From positions 1 through 49,362 of the IMG/VR virus record IMGVR_UViG_3300042540_001192: a stretch of 49,362 bases of DNA; one strand, given 5' to 3'. Position numbers and translations under genes: made by a program. Numbering within the stretch: position 1 is the first letter of the stretch; every line of letters starts with the position of its first letter. The notes under the pieces are model-generated. The model was given only the letters and a program-made list of their open reading frames with translations, was not told where the DNA came from and ran no database searches. The stretch is from a virus. Shown one piece after another: positions 36,872 through 45,314 of this stretch.

Positions 36872-37194
36872 ATCGCCGGATATCCATCTCGGAGGGCAGT
36901 CGAAGTAATCCACCCGTGCGTGTCGGCCCGACCCATGACCGTCACCTGAACCCCAGGCACGTCCTCCGACAACTGCTCGGCCAGTCGCTCGACCGACACC
37001 GGCTCGAGCAGGCGGCGGCGGATGGCGGCGTCGATCTGGAGCACGTCATAGAACTTCTTCGTCACGGCCTCAAACACGCACTTCACGACCATAACGTCCC
37101 TGGCGATCTCGCAGACGCCGTTCATCTCGTCTGTCTCGTACCGCCAGCGGTGCGTCATGCTGAGAGACAGAACCGGCAGAAGCTCGTTGCTCAT
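36868..37194 (-). CDS. Conserved 108-aa protein in the que operon (copy 1)
   Basis: Occupies the place where queD would be expected, between queE and queC, with ATGA overlaps on both sides. It lacks the zinc-binding His and catalytic Cys of QueD. Typical stretches are RYETDEMNGVCEIARDVMVV, FYDVLQIDAAIRRRLLEPVS and VERLAEQLSEDVPGVQVTVM. A paralogue of equal length is encoded at 48258-48584 beside a second TGT-like gene. It may be a factor of the deazaguanine pathway. Confidence 0.7.
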   Translation of the reverse strand: MSNELLPVLSLSMTHRWRYETDEMNGVCEIARDVMVVKCVFEAVTKKFYDVLQIDAAIRRRLLEPVSVERLAEQLSEDVPGVQVTVMGRADTHGWITSTALRDGYPAI

Positions 37195-37772
37195 GGCAAC
37201 CCCCATGACTTGTGGCACTGAGGCGAAAACGTCCAGTCGTGGTTTTGCCTCACCCAATCAAGGCAGAAGGCAAGTGATTCGCGGTTTCCGGCCATCGGCT
37301 GAACGTACTGATGCCGAAATGACGTGCTGGAAAAGTCGATCGCAGCCACGTCGAGTCCGTTGAGCATGGGGACGATCTTGATCTCGTCGCCGCGCCGCAG
37401 CCAGAAGTCCGGCGAATGCGGCGAAACAGAAACCCACCCCCAGTCGGCTGAAACTGGGCGGATGCCGCTGGTTGCCAGGCAAGGGATGAAGCCGGCCGAC
37501 CACAACGCGGCCATGAGCGGCTCGAGGTCTTGGTCAGTCGGCTCGCCGCCGGTGACCCAGGCATACCTTGCCCGATTGTTGGCGTGTCGGTGCTCCAGGC
37601 ACTCCGAAGCAATCTCAACCGCGGAGCACTCTCGCCAGAAAGCGTAGTTCGTGTCGCAGGCGGGGCAGGCGACCGAGCAGCCCGCAAGGCGAATGAACAC
37701 CATCGGCTCGCCGACCAAGGCGCCCTCGCCTTGGATCGTCCAGTACACGCCTTGTCGGGCTAGCTTCAGCAT
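37191..37772 (-). CDS. queE: QueE, 7-carboxy-7-deazaguanine synthase (radical SAM)
   Basis: 193 aa. VYWTIQGEGALVGEPMVFIR precedes the cluster motif RLAGCSVACPACDTNYAFW (C-x3-C-x2-C), then YAWVTGGEPTDQDLEPLM, the second radical-SAM motif, and SGIRPVSADWGWVSVSPHS. It converts CPH4 to CDG. Start is preceded by two AAGG-ATG stretches. First gene of the que-dpdA operon. Confidence 0.92.
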   Translation of the reverse strand: MLKLARQGVYWTIQGEGALVGEPMVFIRLAGCSVACPACDTNYAFWRECSAVEIASECLEHRHANNRARYAWVTGGEPTDQDLEPLMAALWSAGFIPCLATSGIRPVSADWGWVSVSPHSPDFWLRRGDEIKIVPMLNGLDVAAIDFSSTSFRHQYVQPMAGNRESLAFCLDWVRQNHDWTFSPQCHKSWGLP

Positions 37773-37799
37773 CCTTGCATCCTTGTCGTGAGCGGTAGC

Positions 37800-38264
37800 C
37801 TAGCGTCCGTGGCTCATTGAGGCAAGGTAGGTCTGGCAGGCTTTTTTCACGGTCGGCCGGGGGTGCTCCTCGGCGGCCCAGGCGATGTACTCCTGGCCTC
37901 GCGGCGAGCGGGCGACCTCGCCGAGCGTCTGCCCGTCGAATCGGCCGCCACGCAGGAGGAAATCGGCTCCCTCGGCCGGCGGCGGCAGGTGGCCCTTGAT
38001 GACCGGCACCCACTGCCCCGTCCCGCAGAAACAGCATTCAAGCCGCCAGCGGCCCCGTTCCTCGTCGAGGATGTCGTGGCACTGGGCCTGACAACGCTGG
38101 TCAAGGCAGGGGACGCCGTCGTCCAGGCGGCCCAACGCCGGCGCCGCTTTCCCTAGATAAATAGGGGGTTTTTGCGGCGCCGGCTCTTCGGCAACAGGCG
38201 GCGCGGCCTTGCGCGCGCGGCGCGGCTGCGGCTCTTCGGGCGATGTATCGAATAGGAGACTCAT
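37800..38264 (-). CDS. Zinc-binding protein with ExoX-C-like domain, 154 aa
   Basis: ATG 38262-38264 overlaps the helicase stop. An N-terminal disordered region (SPEEPQPRRARKAAPPVAEE), then a Cys/His set (VPCLDQRCQAQCHDI; LECCFCGTGQW) and a C-terminal LRGGRFDGQTLGEVARSPRG with EYIAWAAEEHPRPTVKKACQ, similar to the small domain at the end of ExoX-type exonucleases and many phage proteins. No nuclease core is present. Probably works with the helicase. Confidence 0.65.
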   Translation of the reverse strand: MSLLFDTSPEEPQPRRARKAAPPVAEEPAPQKPPIYLGKAAPALGRLDDGVPCLDQRCQAQCHDILDEERGRWRLECCFCGTGQWVPVIKGHLPPPAEGADFLLRGGRFDGQTLGEVARSPRGQEYIAWAAEEHPRPTVKKACQTYLASMSHGR

Positions 38265-39916
38265 AGCGGCAACTCCATCCGGTACTTGGCTCGGGGGTCG
38301 TGGGCCACGATCAACTTGTGCTTCGCTCTGGTGCAGGCGACGTACTCGACCCGCCGCTCCTCGGCGAACTTGGCCTCGTCGTTTTCCTCGGCCGTGCGGG
38401 TGCGCTGGCTCTGCGTGGTCAGGAGCACGACTTTCGACGCCTCCATGCCCTTGGCGGAATGCACGGTGCCGATGCGAATCTTCGGGTCGCTGACGGCCGC
38501 GACGCCCCACTGCTTGGCGGCCCTGACCCACTTGGTCCCGCCGTCAGGCAGGCCGCTCCACGAGCCGTTTGCAATCGCCTGCCGCAGGTGCTCGGTCGCG
38601 CCAAGCTCCGACAAGTCCTCGGGGTAGATGCGGTCATACCGCTCGCTCAGACCCTTCTTCCACTGGCTCTTGCTGCCCCGCACCAGCCACTCCCGGCCGT
38701 CAACGGTCTTCGACGGGAGCATCTCGACGATGTGGCCCCACGCCTCGCCGCTGATCGCCTCGCCGTGCTGCAAGCCCCAGAGGCCCGCCATGCCGCGGTC
38801 GCGGTTCAGCGACCCCTCCTTGGCCTTCACATAACGGCACGGCACGCCGATGTCGTCGAGGATCGCCTTGATCTTCGCCACGTTGCGGTTCGTCCTGGCG
38901 ATCACCAGCGTGTCCTCGTCGGGCCGCAGGTCGTTCAGGTCGTCCTCGAAGTTGTCGCTCTCAACGACCTCGCCGTCGTGGTCGGCCGGCGCGATCCCCC
39001 GATCCCAGTAGTTCGGCAGTCGCTGGAGGCACCGCTCGGCCAGTTCCATGATCGGGGCGGGGCAGCGCCACGACTTCGGCATGATGTGTTGTTTAGTAGT
39101 CTCCCACCCCATGAAATGATCGGCCGACGCCCCGGCCCAACTGAAGAGCACCTGATAGGGGTCGCCCACGAGCCAGGCCCACTTGCAAGCCTCGCCCGTC
39201 ACCAGCCGCCGGCAGGCCAGGTCGAGCAGGCGGCTGGCGTCCTGGGCCTCGTCGAAAATCCAGCCGACCACTTCGTCGGGGACGGCCCCCTCCGGCGCGA
39301 CTTGAATCGGCCCCACCTCCGGGTCGAACTTCAGACCCACGAACCGCGACAGCAGGTCGGTGAAGTCGCAGCGGGCGTCGAGCCGCTTGGCCTGCTCGAA
39401 CATCTCGATCCGCTTGATGACCTCGTCGGCTGAGGGTGCCTCCGGGTCTTGGTCGGCCTCGACGATCTCCCGCAGGGGCAGGCAGACGTTCCTTGCCAGC
39501 GACCAGTAGTTCAAGGCCGCCGCCGCCACGGCGTCCCCGGTGTAGACGCCGATGCCACCCTCGTCCTCGTCCAGCGAGAAGGCCACGTCGCTCCCGATCG
39601 CCTCGCTCACCCACTTCGTGTCTTCCTTGCCCCCGCCGATGATCTCGCCCCGGCTCACCCCAAGCTGCCGGTAGCAGACCGAGTGCGCCGTCCGAAACCA
39701 CCCCTCCCGCATCAACTCCTCGGGCGGGATGCCCCAGGCCGCCCCACAACGCATAGCAGCCTCTGTGCGGGCCGCCCGCGTGAAAGACGAGAAACCAAGC
39801 GAGAACGGATTTCCGCCCGTCTCTGGCCTCTCCAGAGCTTTCTCGGCGATCCCCTTCATCATGGCGGTCTTTCCGGTTCCCGCCCCACCGATTGCTCGCA
39901 GACACTGGACGCTCAT
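38261..39916 (-). CDS. UvrD/Rep-type superfamily 1 helicase
   Basis: 551 aa. CLRAIGGAGTGKTAMMKGIA is Walker A, VVGWIFDEAQDASRLLDLAC Walker B, WLVGDPYQVLFSWAGASADH the motif III region, KIRIGTVHSAKGMEASKVVL motif V and EYVACTRAKHKLIVAHD motif VI. Shorter than UvrD because the 1B/2B regions are reduced. 3'-5' unwinding in replication or recombination is expected. Its Shine-Dalgarno is in the hairpin loop 39919-39937. Confidence 0.88.
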   Translation of the reverse strand: MSVQCLRAIGGAGTGKTAMMKGIAEKALERPETGGNPFSLGFSSFTRAARTEAAMRCGAAWGIPPEELMREGWFRTAHSVCYRQLGVSRGEIIGGGKEDTKWVSEAIGSDVAFSLDEDEGGIGVYTGDAVAAAALNYWSLARNVCLPLREIVEADQDPEAPSADEVIKRIEMFEQAKRLDARCDFTDLLSRFVGLKFDPEVGPIQVAPEGAVPDEVVGWIFDEAQDASRLLDLACRRLVTGEACKWAWLVGDPYQVLFSWAGASADHFMGWETTKQHIMPKSWRCPAPIMELAERCLQRLPNYWDRGIAPADHDGEVVESDNFEDDLNDLRPDEDTLVIARTNRNVAKIKAILDDIGVPCRYVKAKEGSLNRDRGMAGLWGLQHGEAISGEAWGHIVEMLPSKTVDGREWLVRGSKSQWKKGLSERYDRIYPEDLSELGATEHLRQAIANGSWSGLPDGGTKWVRAAKQWGVAAVSDPKIRIGTVHSAKGMEASKVVLLTTQSQRTRTAEENDEAKFAEERRVEYVACTRAKHKLIVAHDPRAKYRMELPL

Positions 39917-39918
39917 AG

Positions 39919-39937
39919 TTTCACTCCTTTCGTGAAA
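39919..39937 (-). promoter_or_regulatory. RBS hairpin of the helicase gene (possible CsrA site)
   Basis: TTTCAC-GAAAGGA-GTGAAA on the minus strand: a perfect 6-bp stem with AAGGA in a seven-base loop, two bases before the ATG. Its form is the one expected for translational repression by CsrA. Confidence 0.6.
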
Positions 39938-39987
39938 TGGACGCTCTGGACGGATGTTAAAATGGGTTTTCCGTCCACCTTAAACCC

Positions 39988-41793
39988 TTACGCCTCAACG
40001 ACTTCGATGCGGTGGACGGTGGACGGTGAGTGATTTTCAGTTTTGGGAAAATCCAAGTCGATTTCCCCCTTATAGAGCGTCATCCCGTCCTCGCCCGACG
40101 CCAGCGACTCCAGGGCAGTCACCCACTCCCTCGTAAAGACGATGTATTCCAGCCTCCCCGACGGGAAACGGTGGCGTTTGTGGACGAGGTCTTTGGCGTG
40201 CATGATCTCCAGCAGCTTGTTCCTGATCTTGTTCCGCTCCCCCACGGCCACGTCGTGGGCGCTGCTGATCTCCTCCCAGACCTTCCCCCACTGGAACCAG
40301 AGTTCGTCTGGCGTCACCCAGCACGGGCGGCCGGAGTCGTTCGGCTCCGGCTTTTCCTCGTCCTTGGCCTTCGTGGCCCGCCGGAAGGACTTCAAGAGGT
40401 AGCCCGCCAGTTCGGCGTACCGCTTGCTGGCCGTGCCGACCTCGATGTCGTCATCTGCCGACTTGCGGGCCATCAACTGCTCCATGATGCCGGGGATGCT
40501 GGCGCCGCCGGTCTTCTTGCTGGCATCGACCCCTTTCCAGACCGACACCCATTTCTTGGAGTCCCCGTCGAGGATCACCCGGTGGGTGGCGTTGAACACG
40601 GCCGAGGCCACCTTGGCGGCCGACCGGAACGTGTCGAGGGTCATGTTGACCCGCCCCCCGCACGGCGTGCGGCGCCACTGCGGCACGACCAGCACGATCT
40701 CGGGGGGGTCGCCCTTGATCATCTCGATCCGCCACGTCCCCACGCGGTAGCCGCGCACCTCGCCGGCCTGGTACGGCTCGAGGCCGTGGGCCTCCAACCC
40801 CACGACCGCGACGGCGTCCTCGGGATTGACCTCCTCCTCGAGCTTGGCCGCCTCGGCCTTGACGGCCTCCTCAGTCATATCGGACGGCGAGACGCGCCAG
40901 CCCTTCTCCTGCTTCTTGCGAAAGTGCTCGAAGCATGAGTTGATGATCTGAAGCGCCTCGCTCGCGCTCTTTGGCGGCTTGATGTACTTCTCGTTGGCGT
41001 CGCGAATCTCTTGCGTCAGCACGGCCCGCCGGTGTGGCGAAAGCGGGTCGCGGTCGTTGACGATCTTGTTCCACGCCCACATGAGCAGGGCATCGTGCCG
41101 CCCCTCGCCGTCGTGAACCTCGCGGAAGACGAGCGGCCCCTGGTACTTGATGCCGCTGCCGCCCCCGCTGCTGCTGCCGGCCGCCGCGGCATTGCTGATC
41201 TGCACCAGCAGAACCTTCGGCGTGTCGGCGATGTCGATGTCGTCGATCGACAGGTCTGGCCTCCACTTGTACTGGACGCCGGTGTTGTGCCACGACGGCG
41301 GCAGCACGCTCTGAATCTGCCGGCCCCCGGCCCCGATCCGGCACTCAAGGCCGCCCGGCTTCTGCACGCCGCCGCAGTCAGAGAGGGAGTCATGCCAGCG
41401 GGTCAACTGGTGCGTGCTCTTCCCGCTCATCCACGACGGGGTGATCAGTTCGTTCAGCCCCAGCGACTCGCGGAAGGCCGTGGCCTCGGGCGAATCGTCC
41501 TCGTTGTCGATGACGCCTCCCTCCTCGCCCAGCAGGACGCCGACGTTGAACGGCACGCCGTCGTCCCACTCCAGAATGTCATCCTCGGAGCGAGCGTAGC
41601 GGTCGCCCCACTCCAGGCCCACGGGGTGCTTGCCGCAGCTCTTCTGCTTGGAGCCGCCCACGCGGCACTCGGCGTCGCCGCAGGTGCAGCGGCCGTCGGG
41701 CTTGATGCCGTGCAGCCGGACGATCCGCAGCCCCTTTGATAGGTAGAGGGCGCACCATTTGAATGTCTCGTTGAAATCAAACTCGAATGCCAC
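39988..41793 (-). CDS. Bifunctional DNA primase/polymerase (prim-pol) replication protein
   Basis: 601 aa from GTG 41791-41793 with GGGAGG upstream. Residues 10-180 are the prim-pol part: ALYLSKGLRIVRLHGIKPDG, a Cys-rich insert (CTCGDAECRVGGSKQKSCGK), HPVGLEW, VPFNVGVLLGEEGGVIDNED with the D-x-E metal motif, and later SGKSTHQLTRWHDS. The C-terminal half has no helicase motifs and looks like a DNA-binding extension with winged-helix character. It probably primes phage replication. Confidence 0.78.
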   Translation of the reverse strand: MAFEFDFNETFKWCALYLSKGLRIVRLHGIKPDGRCTCGDAECRVGGSKQKSCGKHPVGLEWGDRYARSEDDILEWDDGVPFNVGVLLGEEGGVIDNEDDSPEATAFRESLGLNELITPSWMSGKSTHQLTRWHDSLSDCGGVQKPGGLECRIGAGGRQIQSVLPPSWHNTGVQYKWRPDLSIDDIDIADTPKVLLVQISNAAAAGSSSGGGSGIKYQGPLVFREVHDGEGRHDALLMWAWNKIVNDRDPLSPHRRAVLTQEIRDANEKYIKPPKSASEALQIINSCFEHFRKKQEKGWRVSPSDMTEEAVKAEAAKLEEEVNPEDAVAVVGLEAHGLEPYQAGEVRGYRVGTWRIEMIKGDPPEIVLVVPQWRRTPCGGRVNMTLDTFRSAAKVASAVFNATHRVILDGDSKKWVSVWKGVDASKKTGGASIPGIMEQLMARKSADDDIEVGTASKRYAELAGYLLKSFRRATKAKDEEKPEPNDSGRPCWVTPDELWFQWGKVWEEISSAHDVAVGERNKIRNKLLEIMHAKDLVHKRHRFPSGRLEYIVFTREWVTALESLASGEDGMTLYKGEIDLDFPKTENHSPSTVHRIEVVEA

Positions 41794-41824
41794 CGAAACC
41801 TCCCTGCTTCGTTGTGTGAGAAAC

Positions 41825-41860
41825 CCTCCCCGGCCCCGCTGCTCGCAGGGGCCGGGGAGG
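41825..41860 (-). terminator. 13-bp GC hairpin between two replication genes
   Basis: CCTCCCCGGCCCC and GGGGCCGGGGAGG pair perfectly around a ten-base loop. It lies in the 198-base gap 41794-41991, which also has the smaller hairpin CCCC-GTTTA-GGGG and no gene. Without a T-run it may attenuate rather than end transcription. Confidence 0.55.
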
Positions 41861-41991
41861 TTCATTCCGCCAGCCGGCATGGTGGGAAAGAAACACCAGA
41901 GGCTCGGCCGACTTGCCGGGTTACTTCGCCACTCACGGCCCTGGGCGACCGGCCCCTAAACGGGGTTTGCGCCGCCGGCCCGGCGGCTGGA

Positions 41992-42765
41992 CTACTCCTC
42001 GTCGTCGCCGGTGACGGGCGCCGCGGCGCCGCCGGGGATCGCCGAGAACATCGCCTTCAACGGCTCGGTGTAGAGCCTCCTGGCGATCTCACCCTGCTCC
42101 TCGGTGATGGTGCCAGCGAGCCGCGGCACGATCATCGAGTAGGGCTGGCCGCTGCCACCCTTGGCCTTCTCGAGCTTCAGGCCCAAGACGGCCTCGTAGT
42201 GGAAGCAGGGCAACCGCTTCCGAAACGGCATCCAACTCGCGAGCGAGCCGGGGCCGACCGTCACGAGCATCGGCCACACGTCGCCCTCGCGGAGGAGAGC
42301 GATGATGCGGGACTCCTTGACCCGCTTGCCGCTGCCCTTGCCGCCGCCGTAGCCAAACTCCGGCCCGGTAGAGAGCGCCGCCCAGTCATACTTGCGGTCG
42401 CCGATCCGATACTTCTCCAGCGCCTTCGGGTCGATGCCGCCGAGGTCATCGCTGACCCGGTAGCCGACCAAGAGGTCGTTGGTGATCACCACCGGCCGCT
42501 GCTCCGTCGGGTCTTCCGAGGGCCAGAGCACGCCGCGCTTGGCCTCGCCGACAAACAGGCCGACGATCTCGTCGCACGTCTCCTGATTGCCGTTGATCTC
42601 CACCTGCCACTTCGTCGCCCCGCCCAGGGGCGTCTTCACCCGCACGAGATCAGTCTCGCGCATCGGCTCGTCACCGAGGTTCTGCTCGATGATCCGGGCC
42701 TGCCGACTATCCGCCCGAAGGGCCGGGTAGTCAATCGTCTTCACGGTCGCAATCGCTGTTGTCAT
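41992..42765 (-). CDS. Conserved phage protein next to primase, 257 aa
   Basis: Typical stretches are VKTPLGGATKWQVEINGNQE, GLFVGEAKRGVLWPSEDPTE, PVVITNDLLVGYRVSDDLGG and MLVTVGPGSLASWMPFRKRL. Ends acidic (APVTGDDEE), like single-stranded DNA-binding proteins. It lies between primase and recombination/helicase genes. A ssDNA-binding or recombination-mediator role is a guess from position and tail. Its start is held in a small hairpin. Confidence 0.6.
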   Translation of the reverse strand: MTTAIATVKTIDYPALRADSRQARIIEQNLGDEPMRETDLVRVKTPLGGATKWQVEINGNQETCDEIVGLFVGEAKRGVLWPSEDPTEQRPVVITNDLLVGYRVSDDLGGIDPKALEKYRIGDRKYDWAALSTGPEFGYGGGKGSGKRVKESRIIALLREGDVWPMLVTVGPGSLASWMPFRKRLPCFHYEAVLGLKLEKAKGGSGQPYSMIVPRLAGTITEEQGEIARRLYTEPLKAMFSAIPGGAAAPVTGDDEE

Positions 42766-42784
42766 GGTAGTTTTCTCCTTACCA
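42765..42784 (-). promoter_or_regulatory. Hairpin with AGGAG loop at the start of the 41992 gene
   Basis: TGGTA-AGGAGAAAAC-TACCA on the minus strand. The second arm includes the A of the ATG, so the loop presents the Shine-Dalgarno while the start is partly paired. Weaker than the csrA case. Confidence 0.4.
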
Positions 42785-42809
42785 GACGACTATCAAACCA
42801 GGCACCACC

Positions 42810-43256
42810 TCAACGTGAGGCGACGTGCCGCAGCACTGGGCGAACAAACTCGCCCACCAACCCATCGAACTCCGTCCCTTCCGAGTAGGGCCGGCGGGGG
42901 TCCGTCCCCGCCTCCTTGGCCCTCTCGGTCAACTCAGCTTTCAGCCGAGCCGTGTTTATCTGCGTGACCTTATCCAGCAGTCCCGCAGACCGAGCAGCCT
43001 CCATGACCTGCTCCTTTCGCGCCTCCGGCGCAGAGAACGAGTGACTCCACTCGATCCTCCAGCTCCTCCCTGCGGCCTTGACTCCATCCAAGCGGCCGTT
43101 CGTCATCTCCTCGATGGCGATGCCCTCGAGGTGGCCCCGCCGTTCCTTGAGCGAGTCGATCTTGTCGTTCAGCTCCTTGACCTGCGCGTCGATCTCGCTG
43201 ATCTCAGCGAGCGCCTGTTGCAGCGGCGCGACCGGCGTATCCGTCGATGATTGCAT
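42810..43256 (-). CDS. Hypothetical protein with N-terminal coiled coil, 148 aa
   Basis: Strong AAGGAGG before ATG 43254-43256, overlapping the helicase end by 53 bases. QALAEISEIDAQVKELNDKI and DSLKERRGHLEGIAIEEM form a coiled coil, followed by GVKAAGRSWRIEWSHSFSAP and a helical end. The plan recalls Gam-like or siphovirus proteins of DNA end protection, without a firm match. Confidence 0.6.
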   Translation of the reverse strand: MQSSTDTPVAPLQQALAEISEIDAQVKELNDKIDSLKERRGHLEGIAIEEMTNGRLDGVKAAGRSWRIEWSHSFSAPEARKEQVMEAARSAGLLDKVTQINTARLKAELTERAKEAGTDPRRPYSEGTEFDGLVGEFVRPVLRHVASR

Positions 43257-44607
43257 TCACCACCTCCTTGCGTTCTCTTAGTGCCTCGTACACGCGGCCG
43301 TCCACCGTGGAGCGGCCGTTTGCGGTTGCGGTCAGGTGATAGATGACCGCGCGTCGTTCCTGACCAGGGCGATGCAGGCGAGCCACGGCCTGCTCGTATT
43401 CTGCGAGACTGTAGCCTAGCGAGTAGAAGACGGCATAGGCCGCCCGCGTCAGATCGATGCCGATGCCGCCCGACTGAATCTGGGCGATGAGCACGCTGGT
43501 CTTGCCGGCCTGCCAGTCCGCGAGTTCGTTGCGGCTGCCGGATAACTCGCTGACCGTTCGGTTGGCTGCATTTGCAGCCGACCGGACGGCCAGTATGTCA
43601 CTCGTGAACCGGCAAAAAACCACGAACGGCTCGTCTTGGGGGGAATCCTCCAGCATATCCGCGACACGCGCCGCCTTGGCGGGGTTCCCGCTGGAAATCT
43701 GTTTAGCAGTAGACTCTCCGTCGAAGCGGACGTAGCCGCCGCAGATTTGCTGGAGCCGGAGCAACTGCACCAGGGCGTTTGCCGGCGTGACGGTGCCTCG
43801 ATCGCAGACGGCGCAGAACTCCCGCTCCACCTCGCGGTAGAGGCGGGCCTCGCCGGCCTCCATCTCCACCGGCTCGTCGATGAACTGGATCGGCGGGAGG
43901 TCAAGAACATCCTCGCTCTTGATGCGGTGCGTTGTGGCGGCGATCTTGGCGTGGGCCTCGGGCAGGTTCTTGAAGGCCACGACCATGCCCGGCTGGTGCG
44001 GGTTCATGACGGCGTACTTCGCCCGGTGCATCGTGAACGTCTGACCGAACGTCGTCAGGTCGGGGGACTCGAGGCTGCGGTAGATCGCCCACACGTCGAG
44101 GATGCTGTGCGGCACGAGCGTCCCCGACAGGCCGTAGCGGCGGGCCTTCTGGTTCTTCTTCGTCATCCGCCCGGCCCACCGGCTGGCCGCGCCGCTGGGA
44201 GCCTTGAGCCGATGAACCTCGTCCCAGACGAGAACGTCCCACTTCTGCTTCTCAAGCTCGTCCATCCGCCAGGCAGACTCGTAGTTGATCACGATGATGA
44301 CCGGCGACAGGTCGGCCATCGCGTGGGCGAACTGCTTCTGCTTCTTGGCCTTCGTCGAGCCGTCGAGCAGGACGATGCGAACGTGCGGACACCAGAGGCT
44401 GACTTGCTTCTGCCAGGCCGGCATCACGGCCTTCGGACAGCAGACGAGAATGCGGGTCGCAGCAAGCTGGGCGATACACCGCAGAATCAGGGCCAGCGTC
44501 GTGGCCGTCTTGCCCGACCCCATGCCGTGGTGGAGGATGGCCCAGGCCCGGCCCCAGGCCCAGTTCACCGCGTCCTGCTGATGCTTCCACAAGTTCACCG
44601 CAGCCAT
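43204..44607 (-). CDS. SNF2/DEAD-type superfamily 2 helicase
   Basis: 467 aa. AWAILHHGMGSGKTATTLAL is Walker A, WDVLVWDEVHRLKAPSGA motif II, RRYGLSGTLVPHSILDVWAI motif III, VLIAQIQSGGIGIDLTRAAY motif V and QAVARLHRPGQERRAVIYHL motif VI with the Q-R-x-H-R-x-G-Q form. Common in phages as a replication or recombination motor. AAGGAG touches the ATG directly, so the GTG nine bases on is an alternative start. Confidence 0.88.
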   Translation of the reverse strand: MAAVNLWKHQQDAVNWAWGRAWAILHHGMGSGKTATTLALILRCIAQLAATRILVCCPKAVMPAWQKQVSLWCPHVRIVLLDGSTKAKKQKQFAHAMADLSPVIIVINYESAWRMDELEKQKWDVLVWDEVHRLKAPSGAASRWAGRMTKKNQKARRYGLSGTLVPHSILDVWAIYRSLESPDLTTFGQTFTMHRAKYAVMNPHQPGMVVAFKNLPEAHAKIAATTHRIKSEDVLDLPPIQFIDEPVEMEAGEARLYREVEREFCAVCDRGTVTPANALVQLLRLQQICGGYVRFDGESTAKQISSGNPAKAARVADMLEDSPQDEPFVVFCRFTSDILAVRSAANAANRTVSELSGSRNELADWQAGKTSVLIAQIQSGGIGIDLTRAAYAVFYSLGYSLAEYEQAVARLHRPGQERRAVIYHLTATANGRSTVDGRVYEALRERKEVVNAIIDGYAGRAAATGAR

Positions 44608-44628
44608 CTCCTTGGCGAGGCGGTGAAC
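44593..44628 (-). promoter_or_regulatory. 9-bp hairpin enclosing RBS and start of the SNF2-type helicase gene
   Basis: GTTCACCGC and GCGGTGAAC pair perfectly; the 18-base loop contains AAGGAG and the ATG, and the inner arm is the codon 3-5 region. Opening of the stem would be needed for elongation, not for the first contact of the ribosome. Confidence 0.5.
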
Positions 44629-44651
44629 TTATCGGATGGCTAGTCGGTTCG

Positions 44652-45227
44652 TCAAGACAATTTCCGCGGCCTCCCGATTTTCCCGCCTGCGGCCTGCATG
44701 GCCCGCACCTTGGCGACGTTCGCAAGGCACGACCGGCGCGACAGGATGAACTGGCGGCCGACCGTCGAGGACCGCCGCTGCCCCCAGGCCACGCGACCGA
44801 CGATCTCCCCTCGGGCGACCAGCCGGGCGATGAACGAGGGGTGGACACTGAGTATTTTCGACGCTTCGGCCACGCCGATTGCGTCGTCGAAGGAGATCGG
44901 CGCCTCAACGGCCCTCAGAGCCTTCAAGACGGCCGGACGGAGGTTGAGGTAGGAGCGGGGCCGCCGGCCGACCGGATCGCTGGGATCGGACTTTCTGTCC
45001 TCGTAGTCGATGTAGTCCCGTTCGCACTCCTGGCCGTCGAAAATCGTTTGCCGGCGGCTGCCGGCAACGGAATAGACCTGATCAAGGACGTGGGCCGTGA
45101 GCAGCCCTTTCGCCAGCATTTTGGCCGGGGTGGCGAAATGCACCCCCATGATCGCCGCGGCCTCGAAGGCGCCGACAGCCTGACGTGTCTCGGGAGCCTC
45201 CCTTCTCAGTTTCCCGCGGGTTTTCAT
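44652..45227 (-). CDS. DNA-binding protein with two HTH segments, 191 aa
   Basis: Two similar halves: QAVGAFEAAAIMGVHFATPA with KMLAKGLLTAHVLDQVYSVA, and DDAIGVAEASKILSVHPSFI with ARLVARGEIVGRVAWGQRRS. Each is an excisionase-like HTH. Basic tail GGKIGRPRKLS. It begins the long leftward operon and faces the rightward integrase unit, the place for a lysogeny or early regulator. Confidence 0.65.
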   Translation of the reverse strand: MKTRGKLRREAPETRQAVGAFEAAAIMGVHFATPAKMLAKGLLTAHVLDQVYSVAGSRRQTIFDGQECERDYIDYEDRKSDPSDPVGRRPRSYLNLRPAVLKALRAVEAPISFDDAIGVAEASKILSVHPSFIARLVARGEIVGRVAWGQRRSSTVGRQFILSRRSCLANVAKVRAMQAAGGKIGRPRKLS

Positions 45228-45243
45228 CGTTTCTGGTTTGGAC

Positions 45244-45273
45244 TTGATAGTGGAGGATAGGGGATTCTAAGAT
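45244..45273 (+). promoter_or_regulatory. Sigma70-type promoter of the integrase unit
   Basis: TTGATA, an 18-base spacer and TAAGAT. RNA would start near 45280 and read the 45315 gene and the integrase. Confidence 0.55.
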
Positions 45274-45314
45274 CACCAGCCATGACCGGCACGACCCGCA
45301 CGAAAGGAATCGTC

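Noticed and set aside
36868-37194. QueD identity for the gene between queE and queC
   Set aside because: Position fits, but the His zinc ligands and catalytic Cys/His of QueD are missing; kept as an unknown family.
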